NCBI GenBank assembly: GCA_007116445.1
Contig: SKIM01000330.1
Span: 1-10,496 of the forward strand
Direction of reading: 5' to 3'
DNA: 10,496 nt
Source: Natronohydrobacter sp.
GTDB lineage: Bacteria > Pseudomonadota > Alphaproteobacteria > Rhodobacterales > Rhodobacteraceae
The notes under the pieces were generated by a model. The model saw nothing but the letters and a program-made list of their open reading frames with translations. It was not told where the DNA came from and did no database searches. Made by a program: the position numbers and the translations under genes. Of the stretch, positions 1-5,698 are shown piece by piece (the first letter of the stretch is position 1; each line of letters starts with the position of its first letter).

Positions 1-2
1 GC

Positions 3-122
3 CCCGTCGAGGTCGCGCTCGAGCGCCTGAGCGACCCGCGCCTGAACGCGGCCGGACCGGGGCTGCGGGTGCTGTCGAAGCTCCAGGGTCTGCTGGCGAG
101 CCACGCGCACTGGTGGCGCTGA
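3..122 (+). CDS. C-terminal end of an unrecognised protein (partial, cut by window edge)
   Basis: Frame 3 is open from the left edge to a TGA at 120-122 and gives 39 residues ending in HAHWWR. Coding is supported by base composition: nearly every third codon position is G or C (about 37 of 39 codons), a strong bias in only this frame. I do not recognise the family from so short a tail. It is rich in Leu, Ala and Arg, with no obvious motif or membrane segment. The bias is stronger than in the other genes of the window, so the gene may be highly expressed, acquired from elsewhere, or part of a mobile element; the fragment cannot decide. It converges on the acyl-CoA dehydrogenase gene, with an inverted repeat between them. 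Confidence 0.55.
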   Translation, partial: PVEVALERLSDPRLNAAGPGLRVLSKLQGLLASHAHWWR

Positions 123-180
123 CAGGCACCCCGACGCGCGGCGCACGCCGACCGGGCCGCGCCCACCCACCCACCCCGCG

Positions 181-235
181 CCAAATGGGCGCTGCCTGTG
201 CCAAAGGCACAGGCGGGCAGGGACGTTTCCTTTGG
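181..235. terminator. Inverted repeat between convergent genes, possible bidirectional terminator
   Basis: A perfect 9-bp stem, GCCTGTGCC (194-202) against GGCACAGGC (206-214), closes a 3-base AAA loop. It is nested in outer arms CCAAA (181-185) and TTTGG (231-235), with further partial pairing (CTGC 192-195 against GCAG 217-220). It lies between two genes that converge (ends at 122 on + and 238 on -), where a shared terminator would be expected. Neither strand has a clear T-run after the stem, so it is not a textbook intrinsic terminator. A repeat-family palindrome or a mobile-element end is also possible. Confidence 0.4.
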
Positions 236-237
236 CT

Positions 238-1899
238 TCAGAGCAGCCGGCGCGTAATCACCTGCGCCTGAATTTCGCCCGCCCCTTCGAAGATATTCAG
301 GATGCGCGCGTCGCAGAGGATACGGCTGATCTGATATTCCAGCGCAAAGCCATTGCCACCATGGATCTGCAGCGCGTTATCCGCACAAGCCCAAGCCACA
401 CGCGCGCCCAAAAGCTTGGCCATGCCTGCTTCCAGATCGCAGCGACGCTCGGCGTCCTTTTCGCGCGCGCTGAAATAGGTCAGCTGGCGTGCGATCATGA
501 TCTCTACTGCCATCATTGCAAGCTTGGCCGCAACACGCGGGAACTCGATCAGCGATTTGCCGAATTGCTTGCGGTCCTCGGCATATTGCATCCCGACTTC
601 CAGCGCATTCTGTGCCACACCGATGGCCCGCGCCGCGGTCTGAATACGTGCGGATTCAAAGGTCTGCATCAATTGCTTGAAGCCCTGACCTTCTTCGCCG
701 CCCAGCAAGTTCTCGCCCTTGACGCGGAAATCGTCGAAATTGACCGTGTATTCCTTCATCCCGCGATAGCCCAGAACTTCGATCTCGCCGCCGGAAAGGC
801 CCGGATCGACAAAAGGCGTCTCATCCGTGCCCGGCGTCTTTTCCGCGAGAAACATCGACAAGCCGCGATAGTCCTTGGTGTCGGGGATGGTGCGTGCAAG
901 CACTGTCATTACATGGGTCCGCGCGGCATGGGTGATCCAAGTCTTGTTGCCATTCACAACCCAATCTTCGCCATCCCTAACGGCCCGCGTGCGCAGGCTG
1001 CCGAGGTCGGAGCCAGTATTGGGTTCGGTGAACACGGCCGTCGGCAGGATTTCCCCGGAAGACAATTTCGGCAGCCACTGCTCTTTCTGCGCCTGTGTGC
1101 CGCCGCAAATGATCAGCTCTGCCGCGATCTCCGTGCGCGTGCCGAGGCTGCCCACCCCGATATAGCCGCGCGACAGTTCTTCCGATACTACGACCATGGC
1201 GGATTTCGGCATGCCAAGCCCGCCGAATTCTTCCGGGATCGTCAGACCGAAGACGCCCATTTCCGCCAGCTGGTCGATGACCTCCATCGGGATCAGCTCA
1301 TCCTTGAGGTGCCATTCATGTGCATGGGGCGCAATCTGTTCATCGCTGTAGCGCCGGAACTGATCGCGGATCATTTCAAGCTCTTCATCAAGACCGGTCG
1401 CCCCGAAGGTCGCGCGACCATGATTGCTGCGCATCAGCGCCACCAGGGCCATGCGTGCCGCATCCGTGTTCCCTTCGCGCCGCAGACGACCCGCCGCACT
1501 GCTGTCGAGATCCGCCGTCAGGCCCAGATCGGCAAGCCGCGCGATTTCGCCCTGGTTCATCGGGATCCCGCCGGCAATCTGGTTCAGATACTCACCAAAG
1601 GCGATCTGGTGGATCAGTTGCTCCATCTCACCGAATTTGCCCTCATCCTGCAGACGCTCTGCCCAGCCCTGCATCTGGCGCAGGCTTTCGACATAAGTTG
1701 CAAGCCAGGCCAGACCGTGTGCCGCATATTGATCCGCGTCCAGCAGAACCGGATCGACCTTGCCCGCAGGCGCGATGCGAGAGCGGACCGCATCGGTTGC
1801 TTCGGCGAACAGAGCCTCGATCGGAGCGAGCGCCTCGCGCGTCAGGCTGAGAAGATCGCCGAGAACGGGTGTCGGCAGGGATTGTCCATCATGCGGCAT
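238..1899 (-). CDS. mcd: Long-form acyl-CoA dehydrogenase, probable (2S)-methylsuccinyl-CoA dehydrogenase
   Basis: FAD-dependent enzyme of 553 residues. The acyl-CoA dehydrogenase core spans about 167-553: TEPNTGSDLG (291-300) is the flavin/substrate-binding region, EDRKQFGKSL (441-450) and QIHGGNGF (511-518) are family signatures, and IFEGAGEIQ places the catalytic-base glutamate at E538. Ordinary family members are about 380-400 residues. The extra ~165-residue N-terminal helical domain is typical of methylsuccinyl-CoA dehydrogenase, which oxidises methylsuccinyl-CoA to mesaconyl-CoA in the ethylmalonyl-CoA pathway of acetate assimilation. The assignment to this subfamily is from architecture and remembered similarity. 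The ATG at 1897-1899 is preceded by GGAG at a good distance. No other pathway genes are adjacent, so the gene appears to be transcribed alone. Other long-form acyl-CoA dehydrogenases remain possible. Confidence 0.82.
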   Translation of the reverse strand: MPHDGQSLPTPVLGDLLSLTREALAPIEALFAEATDAVRSRIAPAGKVDPVLLDADQYAAHGLAWLATYVESLRQMQGWAERLQDEGKFGEMEQLIHQIAFGEYLNQIAGGIPMNQGEIARLADLGLTADLDSSAAGRLRREGNTDAARMALVALMRSNHGRATFGATGLDEELEMIRDQFRRYSDEQIAPHAHEWHLKDELIPMEVIDQLAEMGVFGLTIPEEFGGLGMPKSAMVVVSEELSRGYIGVGSLGTRTEIAAELIICGGTQAQKEQWLPKLSSGEILPTAVFTEPNTGSDLGSLRTRAVRDGEDWVVNGNKTWITHAARTHVMTVLARTIPDTKDYRGLSMFLAEKTPGTDETPFVDPGLSGGEIEVLGYRGMKEYTVNFDDFRVKGENLLGGEEGQGFKQLMQTFESARIQTAARAIGVAQNALEVGMQYAEDRKQFGKSLIEFPRVAAKLAMMAVEIMIARQLTYFSAREKDAERRCDLEAGMAKLLGARVAWACADNALQIHGGNGFALEYQISRILCDARILNIFEGAGEIQAQVITRRLL

Positions 1900-1927
1900 G
1901 GGTGCGCTCCAATCGTGAATTCAGGTC

Positions 1928-1933
1928 ATTATG
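1928..1933 (-). promoter_or_regulatory. Possible -10 element for the acyl-CoA dehydrogenase gene
   Basis: Read on the minus strand, CATAAT matches the TATAAT consensus at 5 of 6 positions and would start transcription about 20 bases before the ATG at 1899. I see no good -35 hexamer at 16-18 bp upstream, so this is a weak prediction. Confidence 0.25.
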
Positions 1934-1975
1934 CAGATGCAGCGTAACTTAGGGCTTCTGGACGGTCGGGGCAAC

Positions 1976-2004
1976 AAAAATACGCCGCCAAAGCCCTGGC
2001 TTTG
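1976..2004 (-). terminator. Possible intrinsic terminator of the kpsT-kpsE operon
   Basis: Read on the minus strand, a 6-bp stem CAAAGC/GCTTTG with a 4-base loop (1989-2004) is followed after several bases by a run of five T (plus-strand A run at 1976-1980). It lies about 40 bp past the kpsE stop codon and before the next gene. The stem is short and the gap to the T-run is longer than usual, so confidence is moderate to low. Confidence 0.35.
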
Positions 2005-2042
2005 CATTTATGTCGCGGGGTCGTCTGGCGCCAGGGCGCATT

Positions 2043-3860
2043 TCAGCCTGAAATCTGCTCGCGCAACACCGATGCCGTCATCGAGACAAACAGGTAGATC
2101 CCGAGGAAAATAAGGAAAGCCACAGCAGAGCTTTCCAATTTGCGCGGATAGGTCGGTTCATCCGGGGCGACCGGCTCTACGGACAGGGCCAGATAACGGA
2201 CTTGCCGCCCGACATCGATACGGGCCTGCTCGAGCTGCTGCATCGCTTGGGCGCGCAGCATTTCCCGCGTCTGCACTTCCGCTTCTGCATTGATCAGCAG
2301 GCTCTGGGTCCGCGCCAGCGACACACCATCAACTGAGTCGCGCGTCATGGATCCGCGCAGTGTCGCGACCTGATCCTGCAGCGCGGCTTCGCGTCGCTCG
2401 ATCTGTTGTAACCGGGCCTGGTTGGGGCGCGGATTGGAGCGCAGCTCTTGCAAGGCCAAGCGCGTCTGCAGCAATTCGGCGTCCAATGCGCTCAGTTGCT
2501 GTGACAGCAATGACAGCTCGACCTCACCCGACAGAATTGAACTGCGTTCCTGCAATTCGACGACAGCGAGGCGCGCCTCGATCAATTGTTGCTGCGCGTC
2601 TTCCAGATTCTGGCGCGCATCATTCATCTGCGAATCGCGCATGCGCTGTGTCATCATATCGACATGCTCTTCGGCGAAGCGAATCAGCGCGCGCGAGAAG
2701 CGTTCGCTCGCTTCCGGCGAGGCCGCAATGACCTCGAGCCGGATCACGCCTTCGGTCGGGTCAAAGCCGATCAGGACATTGCGACGGTAGCGTTTGAACG
2801 CCGCGCTGTCCGTCGCATCCGGCGGCAGCCGGCGCAAGAAGTCGATTTCCGGGCTGCTGAAATGCGCCTTGAACCCTTCCTCGCGATCGAGACGGATCAT
2901 TGCCGGCAGGGACTGAAGATAACTCTGAACTGAAGGTGCCTCGCTCTGCCCCCCCATGCCGGCGGCACTGGGCAGCATGCCCCCCAATTCGCTGCCCATC
3001 GCGCCGCCATCGGCCTGCTGGATCACGAACTGGCTGTGCGTCGCATACATCGGCGTCGCGATCATGAAGAAATACCAGCTGACGATGAATGTCGGCAGCG
3101 TCACGAAAACCAGAAGACGCGCGCCAAGTAGCATCATCCGCTTGCGGCGGCGTTTTGCGATTTCCTGCTGGACGCGGCGCAACTCTTTTTCGCGTTCCTG
3201 CGCGACCCGAGCCATCCTGTCTTTGCTCGCGCTGACAGCACCACCGCTTTCGCGTCGGGCGGGGACGGTCTCGGCGCGGGTCGCAAGCGCACGGGTAGGT
3301 TCTGGTGCGTCCGTGTCCGCGAGGTCCAGCAAGGTGGTGCGCGCGAAAGGGTCGATGCCGCGTTGGCGCAACAACAGGACAGCTTCATGTGCCGAAGTCG
3401 GGCGAATCCCATGCTTCTGCGCAACGCGCATCGCCATGCGCAATTGTCGCGCGTTCAATCCTTCGTTGCGGATTGCCTCCAGCGATTCAAGAACATTGGG
3501 CCGACCTTCAAGGTCGGTCGTGTCGACAGCTTCGTCCTGCTGCTGGGGCTGGGGGGAGGGGTCTTGCTCTGGCTCAGGTCCAGATGACGCGCGCGCGGCT
3601 GACGTATCTGACGGGACAATCCGACTTTTGCGCACCTCAATCACAGGGTGATCGTCAGATTTGCCGCGCCGGGCTTCGGACTTCGGGCGGGGCAAGCTAT
3701 CTTCGTCCGCGAATTCTGCATCGGGGATTTCATCTGCAGGAAATTGCGCAAAGTCGCTCGCCTTTGGCCCGACGTCATCGACGATGACGGGTTCCGGGGC
3801 TTCGGATCTGGATCGGGTCTTGCGCAGCCGGAAGCGTTGGGACTTAATCGGTGTAGTCAT
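2043..3860 (-). CDS. kpsE: KpsE-like capsule polysaccharide export inner-membrane protein with long cytoplasmic N-terminus
   Basis: Membrane-periplasmic adaptor of the KpsE/BexC/CtrB type, which links the ABC exporter to the outer-membrane channel. From the chosen start it has 605 residues. A hydrophilic region (1-240) is rich in Pro, Glu, Asp and Arg and holds a helical block at about 123-172. Then come TM1 (about 243-268), a periplasmic part with YATHSQFVIQQ just after TM1, a long Gln/Glu/Leu/Ala coiled coil (about 408-503), the YPRKLES segment and TM2 (about 578-596), and a short cytoplasmic tail ending in REQISG. Family members are usually nearer 370-400 residues; the excess is the N-terminal part. 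ATG at 3858-3860 is preferred because AGGGA stands 6 bases before it. A start at 3911 would add 17 residues inside the ATPase gene and has no better support. The 17-bp overlap with kpsT indicates translational coupling. Confidence 0.85.
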   Translation of the reverse strand: MTTPIKSQRFRLRKTRSRSEAPEPVIVDDVGPKASDFAQFPADEIPDAEFADEDSLPRPKSEARRGKSDDHPVIEVRKSRIVPSDTSAARASSGPEPEQDPSPQPQQQDEAVDTTDLEGRPNVLESLEAIRNEGLNARQLRMAMRVAQKHGIRPTSAHEAVLLLRQRGIDPFARTTLLDLADTDAPEPTRALATRAETVPARRESGGAVSASKDRMARVAQEREKELRRVQQEIAKRRRKRMMLLGARLLVFVTLPTFIVSWYFFMIATPMYATHSQFVIQQADGGAMGSELGGMLPSAAGMGGQSEAPSVQSYLQSLPAMIRLDREEGFKAHFSSPEIDFLRRLPPDATDSAAFKRYRRNVLIGFDPTEGVIRLEVIAASPEASERFSRALIRFAEEHVDMMTQRMRDSQMNDARQNLEDAQQQLIEARLAVVELQERSSILSGEVELSLLSQQLSALDAELLQTRLALQELRSNPRPNQARLQQIERREAALQDQVATLRGSMTRDSVDGVSLARTQSLLINAEAEVQTREMLRAQAMQQLEQARIDVGRQVRYLALSVEPVAPDEPTYPRKLESSAVAFLIFLGIYLFVSMTASVLREQISG

Positions 3861-4497
3861 AAAGTTCCCTGGCTTCCTCAAGTGTGTCAAAGAAATACAG
3901 CTTGCCGTCATGCATGACAGCGGCTGAATTGCAGAATTTTTCCAGAGTATCCATTTGATGCGACACGATCACAAGTGTCGATTGCTCAAATCGTTCGCGC
4001 ATCACGGCCCCGGCGCGGCGGTTGAAGGCGACATCCGTGGTGGTCGGCATGCCTTCATCGATCAGATAGAGGTCGAAATTCATTGCCATCATGAGCGCCA
4101 GCGACAGCCGCGAGCGCATGCCCTGGCTGTAAGTGCCGATGGGCATGTCGAAATATTCGCGGATGTCACACATCCAGCGGCAGAAGGCTTCCACCTCATC
4201 GGGTTCAAGGCTGTAGAGCGAGGCAATATAGCGGACATTTTCCGTCCCGGTCTGCTTGGTGTCCAGCCCACCCATGAAGCCAAGTGGAAAAGACACGCTG
4301 CAACGTCGGTGGATGACACCATCATCGGGCTTTTCCAGCCCCGCCATCATATTGACGACAGTTGTCTTGCCCGTTCCGTTCTTCGCAAGGATCCCCAGAT
4401 TCATCCCATGACGGACTGTAAAGCTGGCATCTTCAAGAATGACTTTGCGCTGTTTGCCGGTCCAGTATGACTTGCTGACATTCTCGAACTCCAACAT
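3844..4497 (-). CDS. kpsT: KpsT-like ATP-binding subunit of a capsule polysaccharide ABC exporter
   Basis: Cytoplasmic ATPase of 217 residues, the usual KpsT/BexA/CtrD length. Visible motifs are Walker A GILAKNGTGKTT (35-46), the KpsT-type FPLGFMGG segment (70-77), ABC signature YSQGMRSR (123-130), Walker B LYLIDE (143-148) with the catalytic Glu at 148, and the switch His at 180 in VIVSH. The D-loop region reads GMPTTTD instead of a canonical SALD-like form. It would power export of a capsular polysaccharide with a KpsM permease not seen here. The ATG at 4495-4497 is directly preceded by a GTG at 4498-4500, in frame. AAGG sits 9 bases before the ATG and 6 before the GTG, so either may be used and the difference is one residue. 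It is first in the operon and overlaps kpsE by 17 bp. Confidence 0.85.
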   Translation of the reverse strand: MLEFENVSKSYWTGKQRKVILEDASFTVRHGMNLGILAKNGTGKTTVVNMMAGLEKPDDGVIHRRCSVSFPLGFMGGLDTKQTGTENVRYIASLYSLEPDEVEAFCRWMCDIREYFDMPIGTYSQGMRSRLSLALMMAMNFDLYLIDEGMPTTTDVAFNRRAGAVMRERFEQSTLVIVSHQMDTLEKFCNSAAVMHDGKLYFFDTLEEARELYDYTD

Positions 4498-4503
4498 CAC
4501 TCA

Positions 4504-4542
4504 CTGCCTTGCGCAACTACTCAGTCGACATCCTGCCTTGCG
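4504..4542. repeat. Short direct repeat upstream of kpsT
   Basis: The 10-mer CTGCCTTGCG occurs at 4504-4513 and again at 4533-4542, 29 bp apart start to start. On the minus strand each copy contains AAGG, and the copy nearest the gene supplies the probable ribosome-binding site of kpsT. It may be chance or a small local duplication. The rest of the 240-bp gap to the next gene (4501-4740) shows no gene and no convincing promoter. Confidence 0.3.
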
Positions 4543-4740
4543 TCTCGAGTCTGATTTCAAATGCGGCGGGAAGGCCCGGCCTGTCGGGCGCAAGGGACAC
4601 TTTTATTGTTCCTAACATCTAGCACGATAGCCGATTGCGGGTAAAGATCGCCCTAACGGCAGTGCGCCTATTTGTGAACGAGTTGGGAGGCGCCTCGGGT
4701 CAGGGGCGATCTGGTGCTGTGCCTTTCGTCACGCGCGGGT

Positions 4741-5310
4741 TCAGCGACCCCAGCTACGCACAGCGCCACAGTCGAAATGGACGAAGTTCGACCGCGAGTA
4801 GCGCCCGACGCCACCTGCGTTGCACGATTGAGCTGCTTGCGCGATCTGTGCGACGCTGCGCGAATTCAACCTGACATCAGCCGCCTGGCCCCGAAGATGC
4901 AGCGAGTTTTCCGCAACATTGCCCGAGCGAGCGCGCAGCATCCGGTTGGTCTGCGGGGATCGGTAGCCCGAAAGTAACATATAGGGCTCGCTCACACGCA
5001 GGATCCCATGTGTCGCGGCCAGAAAATCTATTGTCCGCGCGTCGATATTGTGGACCTGATTGTTGCGCCAGTCGCGGAAGAAGTGATTGATCTCGCCCAT
5101 GGATTCAGGAATGTAAGTGCCGTCGATCCAATAAATCAGGTTGATGCTTTCGCCTGTGCGCCCGGAATAGAAGCGCAGTCTGCGGATGTCGCCCGCACCG
5201 CGTGCGTAGGCGGTGGCACCGGGGAAAAAAGGCGCAGCGCTTATTGCTGTGGCTGCAAAAGCACCAAGGATCGTGCGGCGAGTTACCTTCGTCGTCGAGC
5301 GGTCAATCAT
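4741..5310 (-). CDS. mepK: MepK-like (YcbK/DUF882, M15-type) murein endopeptidase with Tat signal
   Basis: Zinc peptidase of 189 residues, close to the length of E. coli MepK, which cleaves 3-3 (L,D) cross-links in peptidoglycan. The N-terminus has a twin-arginine signal (TRRTIL at 10-15, hydrophobic stretch, cleavage probably near AYA-RG at 35-38), so it is exported folded. The M15 zinc-site motifs are SLHLRGQAADV (His138, Asp145) and FVHFDCG (His178); LSGYRSPQTN (113-122) is the usual family segment. ATG at 5308-5310 is chosen because it puts the Tat signal at the very N-terminus and has GAGGGA 11 bases upstream. The frame stays open to 5787, but the extra residues are unlike the family and run into the opposite gene. 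It is divergent from an LdtD-like transpeptidase gene. The family call is firm; exact bond specificity is inferred from homology. Confidence 0.82.
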   Translation of the reverse strand: MIDRSTTKVTRRTILGAFAATAISAAPFFPGATAYARGAGDIRRLRFYSGRTGESINLIYWIDGTYIPESMGEINHFFRDWRNNQVHNIDARTIDFLAATHGILRVSEPYMLLSGYRSPQTNRMLRARSGNVAENSLHLRGQAADVRLNSRSVAQIAQAAQSCNAGGVGRYSRSNFVHFDCGAVRSWGR

Positions 5311-5698
5311 GGAAAGCGATGTCCCTCGTTTCTGTTTGTTCGTCTGCTGCCCCGGCTGATCTACAGTGCCGTAAGCTGTCGCAGCGCCGGCATATTCAGA
5401 ATGCGGCCCCGATGTCTTGCCATACGAGGTGATATTCCCCAAGATATTTTGATCTGACAGCACGCACCGGCGGCATTGCTGAGCGGATTTTTGCCAATCC
5501 ACGCCGTGATCCGGGGAAGCCGCACGCTGTTGGACGGGAGGATGTGTCTGGGTCATGGGCATCATGGTAACGCGGATCCCTTGACAAAACCTGAATGTCA
5601 CGTCCGTCGTTTTTTGTTTCTGATCGCGGGGTTGTGAGTGGACGTGAGCGCCTTTATTCAGTGCAAAAAGACGGGATTGCGCAAAGAGGACTGTGTGA
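5311..5698. other. 388-bp divergent intergenic region between mepK-like and ldtD-like genes
   Basis: No convincing gene is present. Frames crossing the region lack good ribosome-binding sites and recognisable motifs. It must hold the start signals of both divergent genes. A possible + promoter lies at 5632-5660. A TTGACA hexamer at 5581-5586 (+) has no matching -10 at 16-18 bp. I see no recognisable operator, riboswitch or intrinsic terminator. The mepK side has a long leader if its promoter lies near the middle of the gap. Confidence 0.5.
5632..5660 (+). promoter_or_regulatory. Possible sigma-70-type promoter of the L,D-transpeptidase gene
   Basis: TTGTGA (5632-5637) and TATTCA (5655-5660) are separated by exactly 17 bp and match the consensus at 4 of 6 and 3 of 6 positions. 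Transcription would begin near 5667, about 30 bases before the ATG at 5699, leaving room for the AGAGGA ribosome-binding site. The hexamers are imperfect. Confidence 0.3.

Noticed and set aside
232..1947. Open frame of 571 codons on +, antisense to the acyl-CoA dehydrogenase gene
   Set aside because: It covers almost exactly the opposite strand of a clearly recognisable enzyme. Its translation shows no family motif and is rich in Arg, His and Ala, as expected of a shadow frame in GC-rich DNA.
4645..4712. Inverted repeat AGATCGCCC / GGGCGATCT upstream of kpsT
   Set aside because: A 9-bp inverted repeat with a 50-bp spacer is expected by chance in a window of this size, and nothing else marks it as an operator.
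5581..5586. Perfect TTGACA hexamer on +
   Set aside because: No acceptable -10 element lies 16-18 bp downstream; the positions at that distance read CCGTCG.
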